Positions 1 through 7,525 are shown, counted from the stretch's first letter. The stretch is DNA of 64,000 nucleotides from JAWLCA01 sp041687395 (GCA_041687395.1 JAWLCA010000019.1:29531-93530); one strand, 5' to 3'. Notes: generated from the letters alone by a model not told the origin. Numbers and translations are program-made.

Positions 1-295
1 CGCCGCAGACAGCCCAGGCGGAGACGAGCCTCGTCCTCTCGGTCCGGGATCTGCCTGTCGGGCAATGCCGTCGGATCCGCAACGGCGGGGCGGAGGCCGA
101 GGTAAACCCTGCGTCGTGGAGTGCACGGCGACACAAGATCATCGAGTCATAGCCAGTTACCACACGGCAACGAACTTGCATTCCCGGATGCCGTGCCCAC
201 TTCCATCTGGGCAAAGCGTGCATGCGGATACCAGGCGAAGACCGCCTTATCCTTACCTTGCGCCATTTCGGCCGACACTCCTGAAGGGAAATTCA
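1..295. other. Left edge of window, no gene seen
   Basis: No open frame here has a convincing ribosome binding site or recognisable protein similarity. The frame of the downstream esterase stays open back to 65, but its translation before 296 has no family character. The stretch probably holds the esterase promoter, which I could not place. Confidence 0.5.
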
Positions 296-1492
296 ATGGC
301 ACGCAGCTTTGCGGCAAAGATGCGCCGGGCAACCCGGCTGATGCGCCCGCGCAAGCTGACCAAGTCGGCCAGTTCGATGCAAAAGGCGATGACCAGTTTG
401 GTTGTCAGATCGACACTCGCCCCGCTGACCGCGCTCAAGCCAAAGACCGCCAAACCGCGAAAAACAAAGGCTCCGAAAGCCGGTCAAACGCTTGGGCCCG
501 TGCTGACGCAACTGCGGGCCATGCAATCGATGCTACCCGGCACGGTGGACCGATCGGCCGGGCGAGAAATCAAACCGCGCATACCGAATGAGGCGCAGTA
601 TCTGGACCGAACGCATCGCAGCGCTGCAGGATCGCGAAATTACAAGCTGTACCTGCCCGCCAGCCAGCCAAAACGGCCAAAGGGACTGATCCTCATGCTG
701 CACGGCTGCACCCAGACTCCGGACGACTTTGCGACCGGCACGCATATGAACGCGCAGGCTGAGAAGCATGGCCTTGCCGTCGCCTATCCCGCGCAAGTCA
801 GTCGCCACAACGCGGCGTCGTGCTGGAACTGGTTCAAGCCGCGCCACCAGAGCCGAAGTGCAGGCGAACCTGCCATACTGGCCTCGATGACGCGCAAGCT
901 GATGCGAGAATTCGGCCTCAAACGAGAATCCGTCTATGTCGCAGGACTCTCGGCCGGCGGTGCGATGGCGACCATTCTGGCGGATGTCTATCCGGACGTA
1001 TATTCGGCGGCGGGCGTGCATTCCGGTCTCGCCCGAGGCTCCGCCCGCGACCTGATCTCGGCGATGTCGGTGATGCGAAGCGGGGCAACAGCCAAGGGGC
1101 TGATGCCTGCCGCCGCGGTGCGCTCACGCCCGGTGCGGCGGATCATCTTTCAGGGCACGACCGACAGCACGGTCCACCCGGCCAATGCGGCGATGATCGT
1201 CGCGGCGGCGGTAGGACGGGACGCGGTGCCTACCAAGATGGGCAACCGCGCCGTGGCCGGGCGGGCGTATGCCCGCAGCCATTATGCGGGACCGGATGGC
1301 GACGTTCTGATCGAGTTGTGGATGATCGAAGGGGCAGGACACGCCTGGTCGGGCGGTCGGGCCGCCGGAACCTACACTGACCGGAAGGGGCCCGATGCCT
1401 CGGCTCAAATGGTACGGTTCTTCCTCGCGAAATCGGCATTAGACCAGATCGGCGCGGAACGAACCTGCCCCGCGAACGCTCCACCTAAGTGA
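296..1492 (+). CDS. PHB depolymerase-family extracellular esterase
   Basis: Encodes 398 residues of the alpha/beta-hydrolase esterase family annotated as PHB depolymerase or LpqC-like esterase. The oxyanion-hole HGC is near residues 136-138, the nucleophile Ser219 sits in GLSAGG, and candidate acid and base lie in GTTDSTVHP and GAGHAW. The first 90 residues are basic and low complexity, rich in Lys, Arg and Ala, as in many alphaproteobacterial members. The ATG at 296 is chosen because GAAGGGA lies 7-8 bases upstream and the family start resembles MARSF; the frame is open back to 65 without support. Substrate could be polyhydroxyalkanoate or another ester. It stands alone at the left of the accessory region. 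Confidence 0.85.
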   Translation: MARSFAAKMRRATRLMRPRKLTKSASSMQKAMTSLVVRSTLAPLTALKPKTAKPRKTKAPKAGQTLGPVLTQLRAMQSMLPGTVDRSAGREIKPRIPNEAQYLDRTHRSAAGSRNYKLYLPASQPKRPKGLILMLHGCTQTPDDFATGTHMNAQAEKHGLAVAYPAQVSRHNAASCWNWFKPRHQSRSAGEPAILASMTRKLMREFGLKRESVYVAGLSAGGAMATILADVYPDVYSAAGVHSGLARGSARDLISAMSVMRSGATAKGLMPAAAVRSRPVRRIIFQGTTDSTVHPANAAMIVAAAVGRDAVPTKMGNRAVAGRAYARSHYAGPDGDVLIELWMIEGAGHAWSGGRAAGTYTDRKGPDASAQMVRFFLAKSALDQIGAERTCPANAPPK

Positions 1493-1651
1493 TCGGCAAC
1501 TCTTGAAGCGAACTCGCTCTCCATAGTCGCGCCGGGGGGCATCGAATGAGCCTCTGGTCGCGACCATGTAGGGGTACGTGATGCCATAAATCCCAACCCT
1601 GTAGAGCGCCCACCTCTTTGACCGGCCATCTTGGTTACGCCGCGTGGACAT
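1439..1651 (-). CDS. Small uncharacterised ORF behind the flavodoxin remnant
   Basis: A 70-residue basic ORF starting MSTRRNQDG with a good ribosome binding site (GGGAGG, six bases before the ATG). Its 3' end overlaps the end of the esterase gene on the other strand by about 54 bases. I recognise no family. It begins just after the stop of the broken flavodoxin gene, so it may be the residue of a former second gene in that operon, or chance. Confidence 0.25.
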   Translation of the reverse strand: MSTRRNQDGRSKRWALYRVGIYGITYPYMVATRGSFDAPRRDYGERVRFKSCRSLRWSVRGAGSFRADLV

Positions 1652-1662
1652 TTGCGCCTCCC

Positions 1663-1827
1663 TCACGTCAACCGGGGCGCCAGCGCATCGGCCCAGGCGG
1701 CGACCCGGCCCCAGTCGCGCCTGTCGCCCACCGGCGACTTCACGAGGCGAACGGCCATCCGGTCGAAGAAGGACAGGCGCGCGGGGTCGATCATCCCCTC
1801 GAAGAAGACCTCGTCTGTCGGGTTGAC
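1663..1827 (-). pseudogene. Flavodoxin/HemG-like protein, C-terminal fragment only
   Basis: The last 54 residues of this frame read like the C-terminus of a flavodoxin-fold protoporphyrinogen dehydrogenase (HemG) type protein: an EVFFEGMIDPARLSFFDR stretch, then GDRRDWGRVAAWADAL before the stop. Upstream of about 1827 the similarity ends and no FMN-binding N-terminus is present within the window, although the family normally runs to about 160-190 residues. This is what remains after a deletion or insertion at the edge of the accessory region. It cannot encode a working flavoprotein. Confidence 0.6.
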
Positions 1828-2007
1828 CAGTTCACGCGCATTCCCGGCGGAAGGAGTTTCAACTGCGCATGAGGCGAACGGGATACAGCTACAGGAAGTC
1901 GACGCTCCGCACACAGCTGCAGCACATCCACAACCTGTAACGCACGGCCGCGGACTGTCGCCGTCGCCCGTCGGGCGTCGGACCTGAAGCGATTGCGGAG
2001 GAAATGC

Positions 2008-2286
2008 TCAGCGCCGCACCAGCAGCCCGACTACAAAGCCGATGCCTGCGGCAATCCCCACCGCGGCCAAAGGATGTTCGGCGATCGCATCGACAACCGA
2101 GGCCCTCGTATTGCGGCCCGTTCGCACAAGCTTCCGCCCGGCTGCCTGGACCCCATCGACAACAACGTCACCGGCCGTCGATGCCACGCTTGCGATTTCC
2201 GCGCGCAAAGCCTCTATTTGCGCCATCAGTTCTTCCAGAGTTGCGGGTGTGTCAGTCTTCGCAGTTGGTTTGACCGAGGCCATCAT
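2008..2286 (-). CDS. DUF883 (ElaB/YqjD-like) membrane-anchored protein
   Basis: A 92-residue protein with a coiled-coil N-terminal half (LEELMAQIEALRAEIASV) and a C-terminal glycine-rich membrane helix ending in basic residues (HPLAAVGIAAGIGFVVGLL then VRR). This is the pattern of DUF883, the family of ElaB and YqjD, tail-anchored inner-membrane proteins linked in E. coli to ribosome binding in stationary phase. A GGAGG lies six bases before a double ATG; either Met could start. It is monocistronic as far as can be seen. Function in this organism is inferred only from the family. Confidence 0.85.
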   Translation of the reverse strand: MMASVKPTAKTDTPATLEELMAQIEALRAEIASVASTAGDVVVDGVQAAGRKLVRTGRNTRASVVDAIAEHPLAAVGIAAGIGFVVGLLVRR

Positions 2287-2410
2287 GGGTAACCTCCAGA
2301 TTTGATATGCGCTGGAAAAGCCAGCATTTGGTTGCGCATGGTCTGGCTCGCGGTCGTCCTCGCAAGCGCTTGCCCCGCGTTATATTCCCGCTACGATCTC
2401 GACACTGCGA

Positions 2411-2485
2411 TCAGCGGAGCCCGAGATAGCCCAGGATGAACAGCACGATCACGACAAGGCCGACGATATAGATGATACGGTTCAT
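2411..2485 (-). CDS. 24-residue single-helix membrane peptide
   Basis: A very short reading frame: MNRIIYIVGL, a run of Val, Ile and Leu, then GYLGLR and a stop. Almost the whole peptide is one hydrophobic helix with an Arg at each end, so it should span the inner membrane. GGAG stands six bases before the ATG. I recall near-identical 24-residue peptides as widespread small membrane proteins in alphaproteobacteria, often near DUF883- or CsbD-type stress genes; that is from memory. It is too short for ordinary gene callers. Function unknown. Confidence 0.7.
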   Translation of the reverse strand: MNRIIYIVGLVVIVLFILGYLGLR

Positions 2486-2499
2486 TCTGATCTCCATGC

Positions 2500-2760
2500 C
2501 CGATCAAGATGTGATGGGCTGCATGGGGAGCATATTGCGACAATGCAACCAGTCCGGTGCTAACCCGTGTTAGCTGGCTGGCAACTCATTCGACGTGGGT
2601 GAGGTGCGCGGCTGAACGGCAGCTTTGGCCGAATGCCGCATTTGCTATGCGGCGCCGCGGCAAGTCCGCATTCCGCCCACCCTGTCGACTGCGTTCGCGG
2701 TCGCAGCGCAAACCGAGCACGCGCGGCGAACGGCAGGAAGGTTCCGCACAGCGGCCGTCG
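2500..2760. other. Intergenic stretch without a supported gene
   Basis: Lies between the small membrane peptide and the transposase-like tail. Several overlapping GC-rich frames are open, but none has a ribosome binding site with family-like protein sequence. Confidence 0.4.
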
Positions 2761-2769
2761 ATGGGCTAA

Positions 2770-2842
2770 GTTCGGAACTTGCATTGAGCCTCTCGAAGAT
2801 TTCTTCGGGAGGTTTCCACCCAAGGGAGCCTCCGCTCGACGC
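2770..2842 (-). pseudogene. Possible transposase C-terminal remnant (IS30-like)
   Basis: The minus-strand frame here contains SLGWKPPEEIFERLN, resembling the conserved LGWKTP-x-E motif near the C-terminus of IS30-family and some related DDE transposases. Nothing upstream or downstream in the frame matches the rest of such a protein. I treat it as a decayed fragment. The match is short, so it could be coincidence. Confidence 0.4.
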
Positions 2843-2867
2843 GCGCGCCGTCAAGCGGATCGGGCAG

Positions 2868-2898
2868 GCCGGGGCGCAGCGGCGCGCTGCGCCCCGGC
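2868..2898 (-). terminator. Strong hairpin 8 bases past the DUF3987 stop
   Basis: A perfect 13-bp GC-rich stem (2868-2880 with 2886-2898) with a 5-base loop, starting just after the stop codon at 2906. No run of T follows on the minus strand, so it may act as an mRNA 3' stabiliser or a weak terminator. Confidence 0.55.
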
Positions 2899-2905
2899 GG
2901 GACGT

Positions 2906-4675
2906 TCAATGCAGCCGTGGCCCGGGGCCATCGAAATCTTCTTCCGTGGGCCACTCCAGTGCGAACCCTGTCGCCTCCGCCTCCGGCGTGGGACGGACGA
3001 ACCGCAGGCTGTCCGGACGCCCGGGAGCAGGGGCCTCGGGTAGGGCGACGCTGGCCGCCTCGAGCAGGTTCAGCCAATCGGTTCCGGCTTGCGCCGGCCG
3101 GGACGCGACATCCTCGGACGCCCCCGCGGCAAGTCGCGCGCGATGGGCGTTGCGGAGATTGCGCAGCCGGCGCTCGTTGCGTTTCCTTTCTGTCAGAGCG
3201 AGGCGCTTCTCGATCTCGTCCATCGTGCCCATGATCGCCGCCGATTTCGTCCGGGTATCTCCCGGATCGGCCGCTCCAAATAGGTCGGGCGTGCTTGGGG
3301 CCGAAATCTGTTCAAGAAGTTCGGTGAAGAGCGACTTCATCTCGGGCGGCAGGGATTTGCGGAAGGGCGTGCTCATCTTGCGGGTGATGTTCCGCCAGGT
3401 TGGCTCGGTCCCGGCCGCGATCAGCCGGTCGCGGATCTCGACGATTTTCTGGACCTGCGCCGCGCCGTCCATGTCATAGCCCTCCAGCATGATCCTCGCG
3501 CTCTCGAGGTGGTATTCCGCGAAGCGGCTCGCGATCATCGCGGTCTCCACGTCAATTGGGCGGGCGGCCTTGCCCAGCAGGAACTGCAGGGCCACGAGGT
3601 ATTTCATGACCGAGAATCCGATGCGTCGGACGAAGGAGTCAGGTACTGCGCCGCCCGCCCAGCGGCCGCCCAGGTCCTTCCACCAGCTTCTCAGGTACGG
3701 GAGCACCTCCGGCTCGAGCGTGTAGGGACCGTCCGCGCCGGGCTGCGCACAGAGCGCGTGCCAGAGCTCCCGGATGTCGGACTCCGAGTCCGGCACCCAG
3801 GACTCCGAGAAGTAGAGGAAATGATCGAACATCGTGGTATCGGTGCGGCGCGGGGCGACGAAGTAATTGAATCTCTGGCAGAAACCGTCGAGCATGCTGG
3901 TTGCGTCGATGTCGGTCTTCCACGACGAGAACACCGTGAGACCGTAGAACGTGAACGCGGGCTTCCCGATTTCGGTTTTCACCTGCTCGCTCTTGAGGCG
4001 ATTGCTGATCGGCTGATGGGAATAGGCATCCAGCATCCACGGTTTGATCCGCGCGAAGCGCGAGTCCCTGAGCACCTTCTGCAGGAACTTCCCCGCCTCG
4101 TCCTGAAACCAGAACGCACCATTGTTCGCGGCCAGGTCCTCGATCCATTGCGCATCGCTCCCAGGCGCGGATAGCCTGCGCACCGGCGGCATCTCGTCGT
4201 CCGAGAGCATCGACATGATCCGATCTGCCGCGAGGGTCTTCGAACTGCCGGATTCGGCGAGGCCGATCGTCCAGAGTGTGGGCAGGATGGGTCCCAAGCC
4301 GGGCACGTCGAGGCTGGCGCCTGCCTGCGTCAGATGTGACGCGGCCAGCATGATCATCTGGAACACCGGCATCGCGTAGGAAATGTCGGTCGCGCGAAAG
4401 TGCCGGACGACGCGAGCGATGATCGATCCCTGCGGAATCAGACGCCGCAGGTCCAGGGCCTGGTCGCTGCGCTTGTAGCAAAGGAAGGCGAGGAACATGT
4501 CTCGCTGCGCGTCGGTGAGCGATTTCGTCGGGCGTCCCTCGCCGCCGGTCGCGACACTCGCAAGCATGGTCGCCTCGGCCGGGGAGAGGACCGCTGCACC
4601 GGGTCTTGCGACGGTTCCGCTTTTCGTCTTGCTCCTCTTGGTCGTCTCTCTGGTAGTCTTCTTCCTACTCGTCAT
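2906..4675 (-). CDS. DUF3987-type primase/helicase-like ATPase
   Basis: A 589-residue protein resembling DUF3987 proteins, the replication-type ATPases of phages, plasmids and integrated elements (relatives of YfjI). The N-terminus is basic (MTSRKKTTRETTKRS). A P-loop-like GLAESGSSKT lies near residues 138-147, but the Gly normally just before the Lys is Ser. A Walker-B-like FWFQDEAG follows near 186-193. An Arg-rich coiled segment comes late, near residues 490-520. The ATG at 4675 is chosen for the AGGAAAGGA upstream; the frame is open to 4912 without a site. It is separated from the cassette above by a hairpin and about 345 bp carrying repeats, so it is probably its own transcription unit. 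Most likely the replication or maintenance ATPase of the integrated element. Confidence 0.7.
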   Translation of the reverse strand: MTSRKKTTRETTKRSKTKSGTVARPGAAVLSPAEATMLASVATGGEGRPTKSLTDAQRDMFLAFLCYKRSDQALDLRRLIPQGSIIARVVRHFRATDISYAMPVFQMIMLAASHLTQAGASLDVPGLGPILPTLWTIGLAESGSSKTLAADRIMSMLSDDEMPPVRRLSAPGSDAQWIEDLAANNGAFWFQDEAGKFLQKVLRDSRFARIKPWMLDAYSHQPISNRLKSEQVKTEIGKPAFTFYGLTVFSSWKTDIDATSMLDGFCQRFNYFVAPRRTDTTMFDHFLYFSESWVPDSESDIRELWHALCAQPGADGPYTLEPEVLPYLRSWWKDLGGRWAGGAVPDSFVRRIGFSVMKYLVALQFLLGKAARPIDVETAMIASRFAEYHLESARIMLEGYDMDGAAQVQKIVEIRDRLIAAGTEPTWRNITRKMSTPFRKSLPPEMKSLFTELLEQISAPSTPDLFGAADPGDTRTKSAAIMGTMDEIEKRLALTERKRNERRLRNLRNAHRARLAAGASEDVASRPAQAGTDWLNLLEAASVALPEAPAPGRPDSLRFVRPTPEAEATGFALEWPTEEDFDGPGPRLH

Positions 4676-4786
4676 GGCACGGATCCTTTCCTGGCCGGGT
4701 TGTTTCCCGGGACATCGGATCCTTTGCGAAAGACAGAAATTCGGGGGCGGGTGGTGCTCTCCTCGCAGGGCAAGTGCCGTACCCCC

Positions 4787-4911
4787 TGCCGACAGCCGAC
4801 AGAGAAGGCAATGCATTGTTAGATATCGGAAAAGGCGGGGTGCTGCGTGCCGACAGACTGCCGACACGGGGCGTCGAGTGACGTCCAATTGGGTGTGTGC
4901 GCAGGTCGGCA
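4787..4911. repeat. Cluster of TGCCGAC repeats upstream of DUF3987 gene
   Basis: TGCCGACAG at 4787-4795, an overlapping GCCGACAG at 4795-4802, TGCCGACAG at 4848-4856, TGCCGACAC at 4859-4867, and an inverted TGCCGAC at 4905-4911. The two units at 4848 and 4859 are 11 bp apart. Such clusters in front of a replication ATPase could be iterons or operator sites for an element-encoded regulator. This is inference from position and repetition. Confidence 0.45.
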
Positions 4912-4971
4912 AAAGTCATTGAGAACAGCATGTTGTGGAATTCGGCTGCTGCGCCGGAACATTTCTTCTTT

Positions 4972-5000
4972 GGGGCGCCGCGACAATGCCGCGACGCCCC
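4972..5000 (-). terminator. Hairpin past the 145-residue gene
   Basis: An 11-position stem, GGGGCG-x-CGCG with CGCG-x-CGCCCC and one mismatch, starting 22 bases beyond the stop at 5022. No clear T-run follows. It probably ends the cassette transcript or protects its 3' end. Confidence 0.5.
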
Positions 5001-5021
5001 CGAAGTTATCTCCTCCGGCTC

Positions 5022-5459
5022 TCAGCCCGCGGACTGCGATCGGGGGTCTGCCGCATCGCGGCGCTGCACCGCGTCGAGGAAAGCCCCGAGCAGGTCCTGC
5101 ATCAGCTGATAGAGTTCGCGCGCGAGTCCAGGATCGCACTGCGACACGGCCTGCACGAGGTCTGCGGCCGCGGCGACGGCGGCATCGTAGCCGGGTGAGC
5201 TGCGGATTTCCGCGCTGCGATCATGTGCCGGACCGGTCACGATGGTGATCCCCTCAGCGATGATCAGACTCGTGATCGTGGCGATGATCGGCCTGGCGCT
5301 CTCCCGTCCGAGCGCCGAGGTGGGGTCATGGGCGAGCTCGTCGAAATAGGCCGCGAGATCGCGCGACCATTTTGGGCCGGCCGCCTGGTCGGTTTGGCCG
5401 GCGATCCGCAGGAGCGGTTCGCGGTGGCGAAGCAAAGCGTCGATATCGGTGGATAGCAT
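5022..5459 (-). CDS. Uncharacterised 145-residue protein of the element
   Basis: I do not recognise this protein. It is acidic, largely helical in appearance and has no membrane segment or signal peptide. Visible traits are an N-terminal LLRHREPLLRIAG segment, a central PIIATITSLIIAEGITIV hydrophobic stretch, and a C-terminal part rich in Ala, Asp and Leu (AVAAAADLVQAVSQCD). The ATG at 5459 follows AAGGA by seven bases. It is the last of three leftward genes, 37 bp after the PemK-like gene. The longer frame to 5831 lies over that gene and is not used. Confidence 0.6.
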   Translation of the reverse strand: MLSTDIDALLRHREPLLRIAGQTDQAAGPKWSRDLAAYFDELAHDPTSALGRESARPIIATITSLIIAEGITIVTGPAHDRSAEIRSSPGYDAAVAAAADLVQAVSQCDPGLARELYQLMQDLLGAFLDAVQRRDAADPRSQSAG

Positions 5460-5496
5460 GGAGGATTCCTTGTCTGGGGTGGGGTGGAAGAGCGGC

Positions 5497-6000
5497 TCAG
5501 CGGATCGCGCCGCCGAGAAACACGGGGCGATTCCGTCTGCGTCGGCGATTGCCGTCTGGTAGGGTTGCATGGGGGCAGGCAAGCGCACGCAGGCGCGCCA
5601 GTGCACGGCGGGATCGTTGCGAGAGATGGCCGCAGATGGCTCCGCCGTTTGGCGCAGGGCGCAGCCGGTCGCTGTCTCGGGGCAGGCGCACGGTGCGCCA
5701 GCCGAGGAATCGCGTCGGGCGCCAGAGGCCCGCTCCGGCGAGGTCCTCGATGCGAACGATGTGCAGCTCGCGGGACCTGCGGACATGACCGTCGCGGGTC
5801 GTGCCATATGCAAGCACGACCTCGTCGTCACTGACTTCGAGCACGAGGCAGGGCCGCGATTTCTCCAGGGCGCGGCGGCACTCTGCGCTGGGGAATCGAC
5901 ACATCACGATATCGCCGGGGCGGAACGTGTGCGGGGGACTCTCGGAGGCTTGCGTTGTCGTGTCGGGGCATGAGCCCCTGGTGGTGAGTGGGTCGATCAT
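5497..6000 (-). CDS. PemK/MazF-like protein, no partner antitoxin seen
   Basis: A 167-residue protein whose first third reads like a PemK/MazF barrel: FRPGDIVMCRFPSAECRRAL, then KSRPCLVLEVSDDEVVLAYGTT. In the MazF family this is the first strand (GDIV) followed by the RPALVL strand; many are sequence-specific endoribonucleases with a small antitoxin upstream. Here the similarity fades after about residue 85 and the C-terminus is long and Arg-rich, longer than the usual 110 residues. No AbrB, RHH or MazE-like gene adjoins it. The ATG at 6000 has AGGAG seven bases upstream. It may be a toxin-derived domain protein instead of an active toxin. Confidence 0.5.
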   Translation of the reverse strand: MIDPLTTRGSCPDTTTQASESPPHTFRPGDIVMCRFPSAECRRALEKSRPCLVLEVSDDEVVLAYGTTRDGHVRRSRELHIVRIEDLAGAGLWRPTRFLGWRTVRLPRDSDRLRPAPNGGAICGHLSQRSRRALARLRALACPHATLPDGNRRRRRNRPVFLGGAIR

Positions 6001-6168
6001 GTGATCTCCTGTGTGATGGGATGGCGGCGGCACGAGACCCGCGCACGGGCGCCACGGCGCTGCCCGGGCGGGGGACTCGCCAAGCCGCGATCTGTGGCTG
6101 TTGATTGTCATGGTAGGACAGGGTCCCGGGAGCGGGCGAAGTCAGGCGCGCGCCCGGGACTGCTGCGG

Positions 6169-6705
6169 TCAGACTGCCCGCGAGGCCGCCAATCGCGTGG
6201 ATACATGGACCGCAGCGGCGCCAGCGCCCTTGGTCTCTCGCGGCGCCGGAGCCGCGCGCAGATACGGGGCAGGGCGCATTGCTGGGCGGAGGGGGATCGG
6301 CGGCGTTGCCGGATGGCTGAGTCCGTCCCGTGAGGCGGAAGCGCGCAGATCGCTCAGGAGATCGGAGTGCCGACAGCAGGCATGGACCGCTTCGCCATCA
6401 ATGTCGTCGAACAATCCGGGGGCGGGGATCGCATCGTCGTCGACGTCGAGGTGCTCGAGCATCAGAAGCGCGCGCACGCGTTCAACGCGGCGGTCGATGC
6501 CCCGGGTCCAGTCGGTGGCGCGGCGCGCCTCGTCGATGAGGAGATATCCAGCAGTTGTGCCAACGTCGTCGGCGACGAATTCGAGGCACGCGAGGAGAGA
6601 GCGGCCCTGCGCGTGCAGATAGGCCCGGAGGCGTTGGATCGGGCGAGCGGTCTCGGCACTGGCTCTGGCTGCGGCCGTCAGCGGAAGTGGTATCTGGATC
6701 GTCAT
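6169..6705 (-). CDS. Uncharacterised 178-residue protein of the element
   Basis: First gene of the leftward three-gene cassette. I recognise no family. The N-terminal 110 residues look helical and well folded (RPIQRLRAYLHAQGRSLLAC, then a LEFVADDVGTTAGYLLIDEA segment), while the last 50 are Pro, Ala and Arg rich and probably disordered. There is no signal peptide. The start at 6705 (MTIQIPLP) is picked for GAGG six bases upstream; an ATG at 6720 in frame is an alternative. A 168-bp gap separates it from the PemK-like gene, so the cassette may have an internal promoter. Confidence 0.5.
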   Translation of the reverse strand: MTIQIPLPLTAAARASAETARPIQRLRAYLHAQGRSLLACLEFVADDVGTTAGYLLIDEARRATDWTRGIDRRVERVRALLMLEHLDVDDDAIPAPGLFDDIDGEAVHACCRHSDLLSDLRASASRDGLSHPATPPIPLRPAMRPAPYLRAAPAPRETKGAGAAAVHVSTRLAASRAV

Positions 6706-6851
6706 GTGATGCCTCGTCATTGTTGCAGGATGACGCGTCTTCATGACCAGGTCCGACGAACGGGATCCTCGCTCACGGCGGCGCGTCACAGGCGCGTGCT
6801 GCCGTGAGCGAGGAACCGGCTCGAGGAGGTTCTTTAGGTCCGCCTTCCGCG

Positions 6852-6861
6852 TTGTATACAA
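6852..6861. promoter_or_regulatory. TTGTATACAA palindrome, possible operator
   Basis: A perfect 10-bp palindrome about 150 bp upstream of the first cassette gene. The core fits the TNGTNNNACNA-type half sites used by FadR-subfamily GntR regulators. No such regulator is encoded in the window, so the call rests on sequence shape alone. Confidence 0.3.
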
Positions 6862-6997
6862 GCATCGATCGACCGAGCGGCAGGCGGCGCGCAGGATCGC
6901 TGATGGCGGACATCATGGCGCTTGACCTGCCCCCTTATTGGAGTGCGCCCCTCGGGGTGGACAGGTCCGAAGAGCAGAATTGGCCCGCTGAGAGCAG

Positions 6998-7050
6998 CGC
7001 TGGCCCGGCGCTGCGTAGTCCAAATATAACGCAGCGGCGGGGGGCCAGCG
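6998..7050. repeat. Imperfect inverted repeat past the istB tail
   Basis: CGCTGGCCCGGCGCTGCG at 6998-7015 pairs imperfectly with 7030-7050 around an AT-rich loop. It sits 15 bp beyond the istB stop. It could be the terminator of the former IS21 element or part of its right end. Confidence 0.45.
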
Positions 7051-7065
7051 TGGGTGCCGTTTGCG

Positions 7066-7281
7066 CTATGGTCGCTTCTTGAAGCGCCAGCTTTCGTTGC
7101 CGGATTCGACGATCTCGCAATGGTGCGCGAGCCGGTCGAGGAACGCGGAGGTCATCTTGGCGTCGCCGAAGACAGTAGGCGGCCAAGGCCACTCACCGAA
7201 CGCCAGAATGGTCGTGACGATGATCGAGGTGCGTTCGTAGTGCTTGCTGTTGAGGTGGAATAGGATCTGACCGCCGGTCTG
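7066..7281 (-). pseudogene. istB: IS21-family IstB ATPase, C-terminal fragment
   Basis: About 71 residues match the C-terminus of IstB, the helper ATPase of IS21 transposition: QTGGQILFHLNSKHYERTSI, then LAFGEWP, VFGDAKMTSAFLDRLAHHC and a final WRFK. The upstream two thirds, including Walker A and B, are absent, and no IstA remains. Three extra residues interrupt the usual EWPSVFGD region. A dead IS21 remnant lying back to back with the helicase gene. Confidence 0.85.
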
Positions 7282-7525
7282 GGCGAACGGAAGACGGATG
7301 GTAGCGGGGGCGGGCCACCGGCATCGAGACCGAGCCTGCAGGGCTGCCGCGAACACTGCCCCTACCGTCCGTCGAAGGCGACGACGGCCCGATCACAGTT
7401 GCAGTTCGCATTGGTCGCGCACAAGCTGGCCAGACGCGAGGACGAGGCCCAGTTCATTGATTCGGCTACAACAACGCCAACTGTACAGATTTCTGGCTGA
7501 CCCCCTCGGCAGGACCACCCGCGCC
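7282..7525 (+). other. Junction between IS21 remnant and helicase gene
   Basis: The helicase frame is open across this stretch back to 7298, but its translation up to about 7480 is Arg-rich and does not look like protein of this family. The last 15 or so codons (FLADPLGRTTRA) could belong to the true N-terminus. The IS probably removed or separated the original 5' end and promoter of the helicase. Confidence 0.4.

Larger units (their letters stand above)
4676..5021. other. DUF3987 upstream region with repeats and a hairpin
   Basis: A 346-bp gap that should hold the promoter of the DUF3987 gene. It contains five TGCCGAC-type motifs between 4787 and 4911 and, at its right end, the hairpin that follows the stop of the 145-residue gene. 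No protein gene is supported. Confidence 0.5.
6706..7065. other. Cassette promoter region and IS21 edge
   Basis: About 360 bp with no supported gene. It should contain the promoter of the 178-residue gene. Two structures are visible: a perfect TTGTATACAA palindrome at 6852-6861, and a long imperfect inverted repeat at 6998-7050 beside the istB tail. Confidence 0.45.

Noticed and set aside
65..295. Upstream extension of the esterase frame
   Set aside because: No binding site, no family similarity; ATG 296 has GAAGGGA.
2768..2780. AAGTTC-g-GAACTT palindrome
   Set aside because: Lies at the end of the possible transposase remnant with no gene start nearby to regulate.
4676..4912. Upstream extension of the DUF3987 gene to 4912
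   Set aside because: Cys- and Pro-rich translation with no ribosome binding site; covers the repeat cluster. ATG 4675 has AGGAAAGGA.
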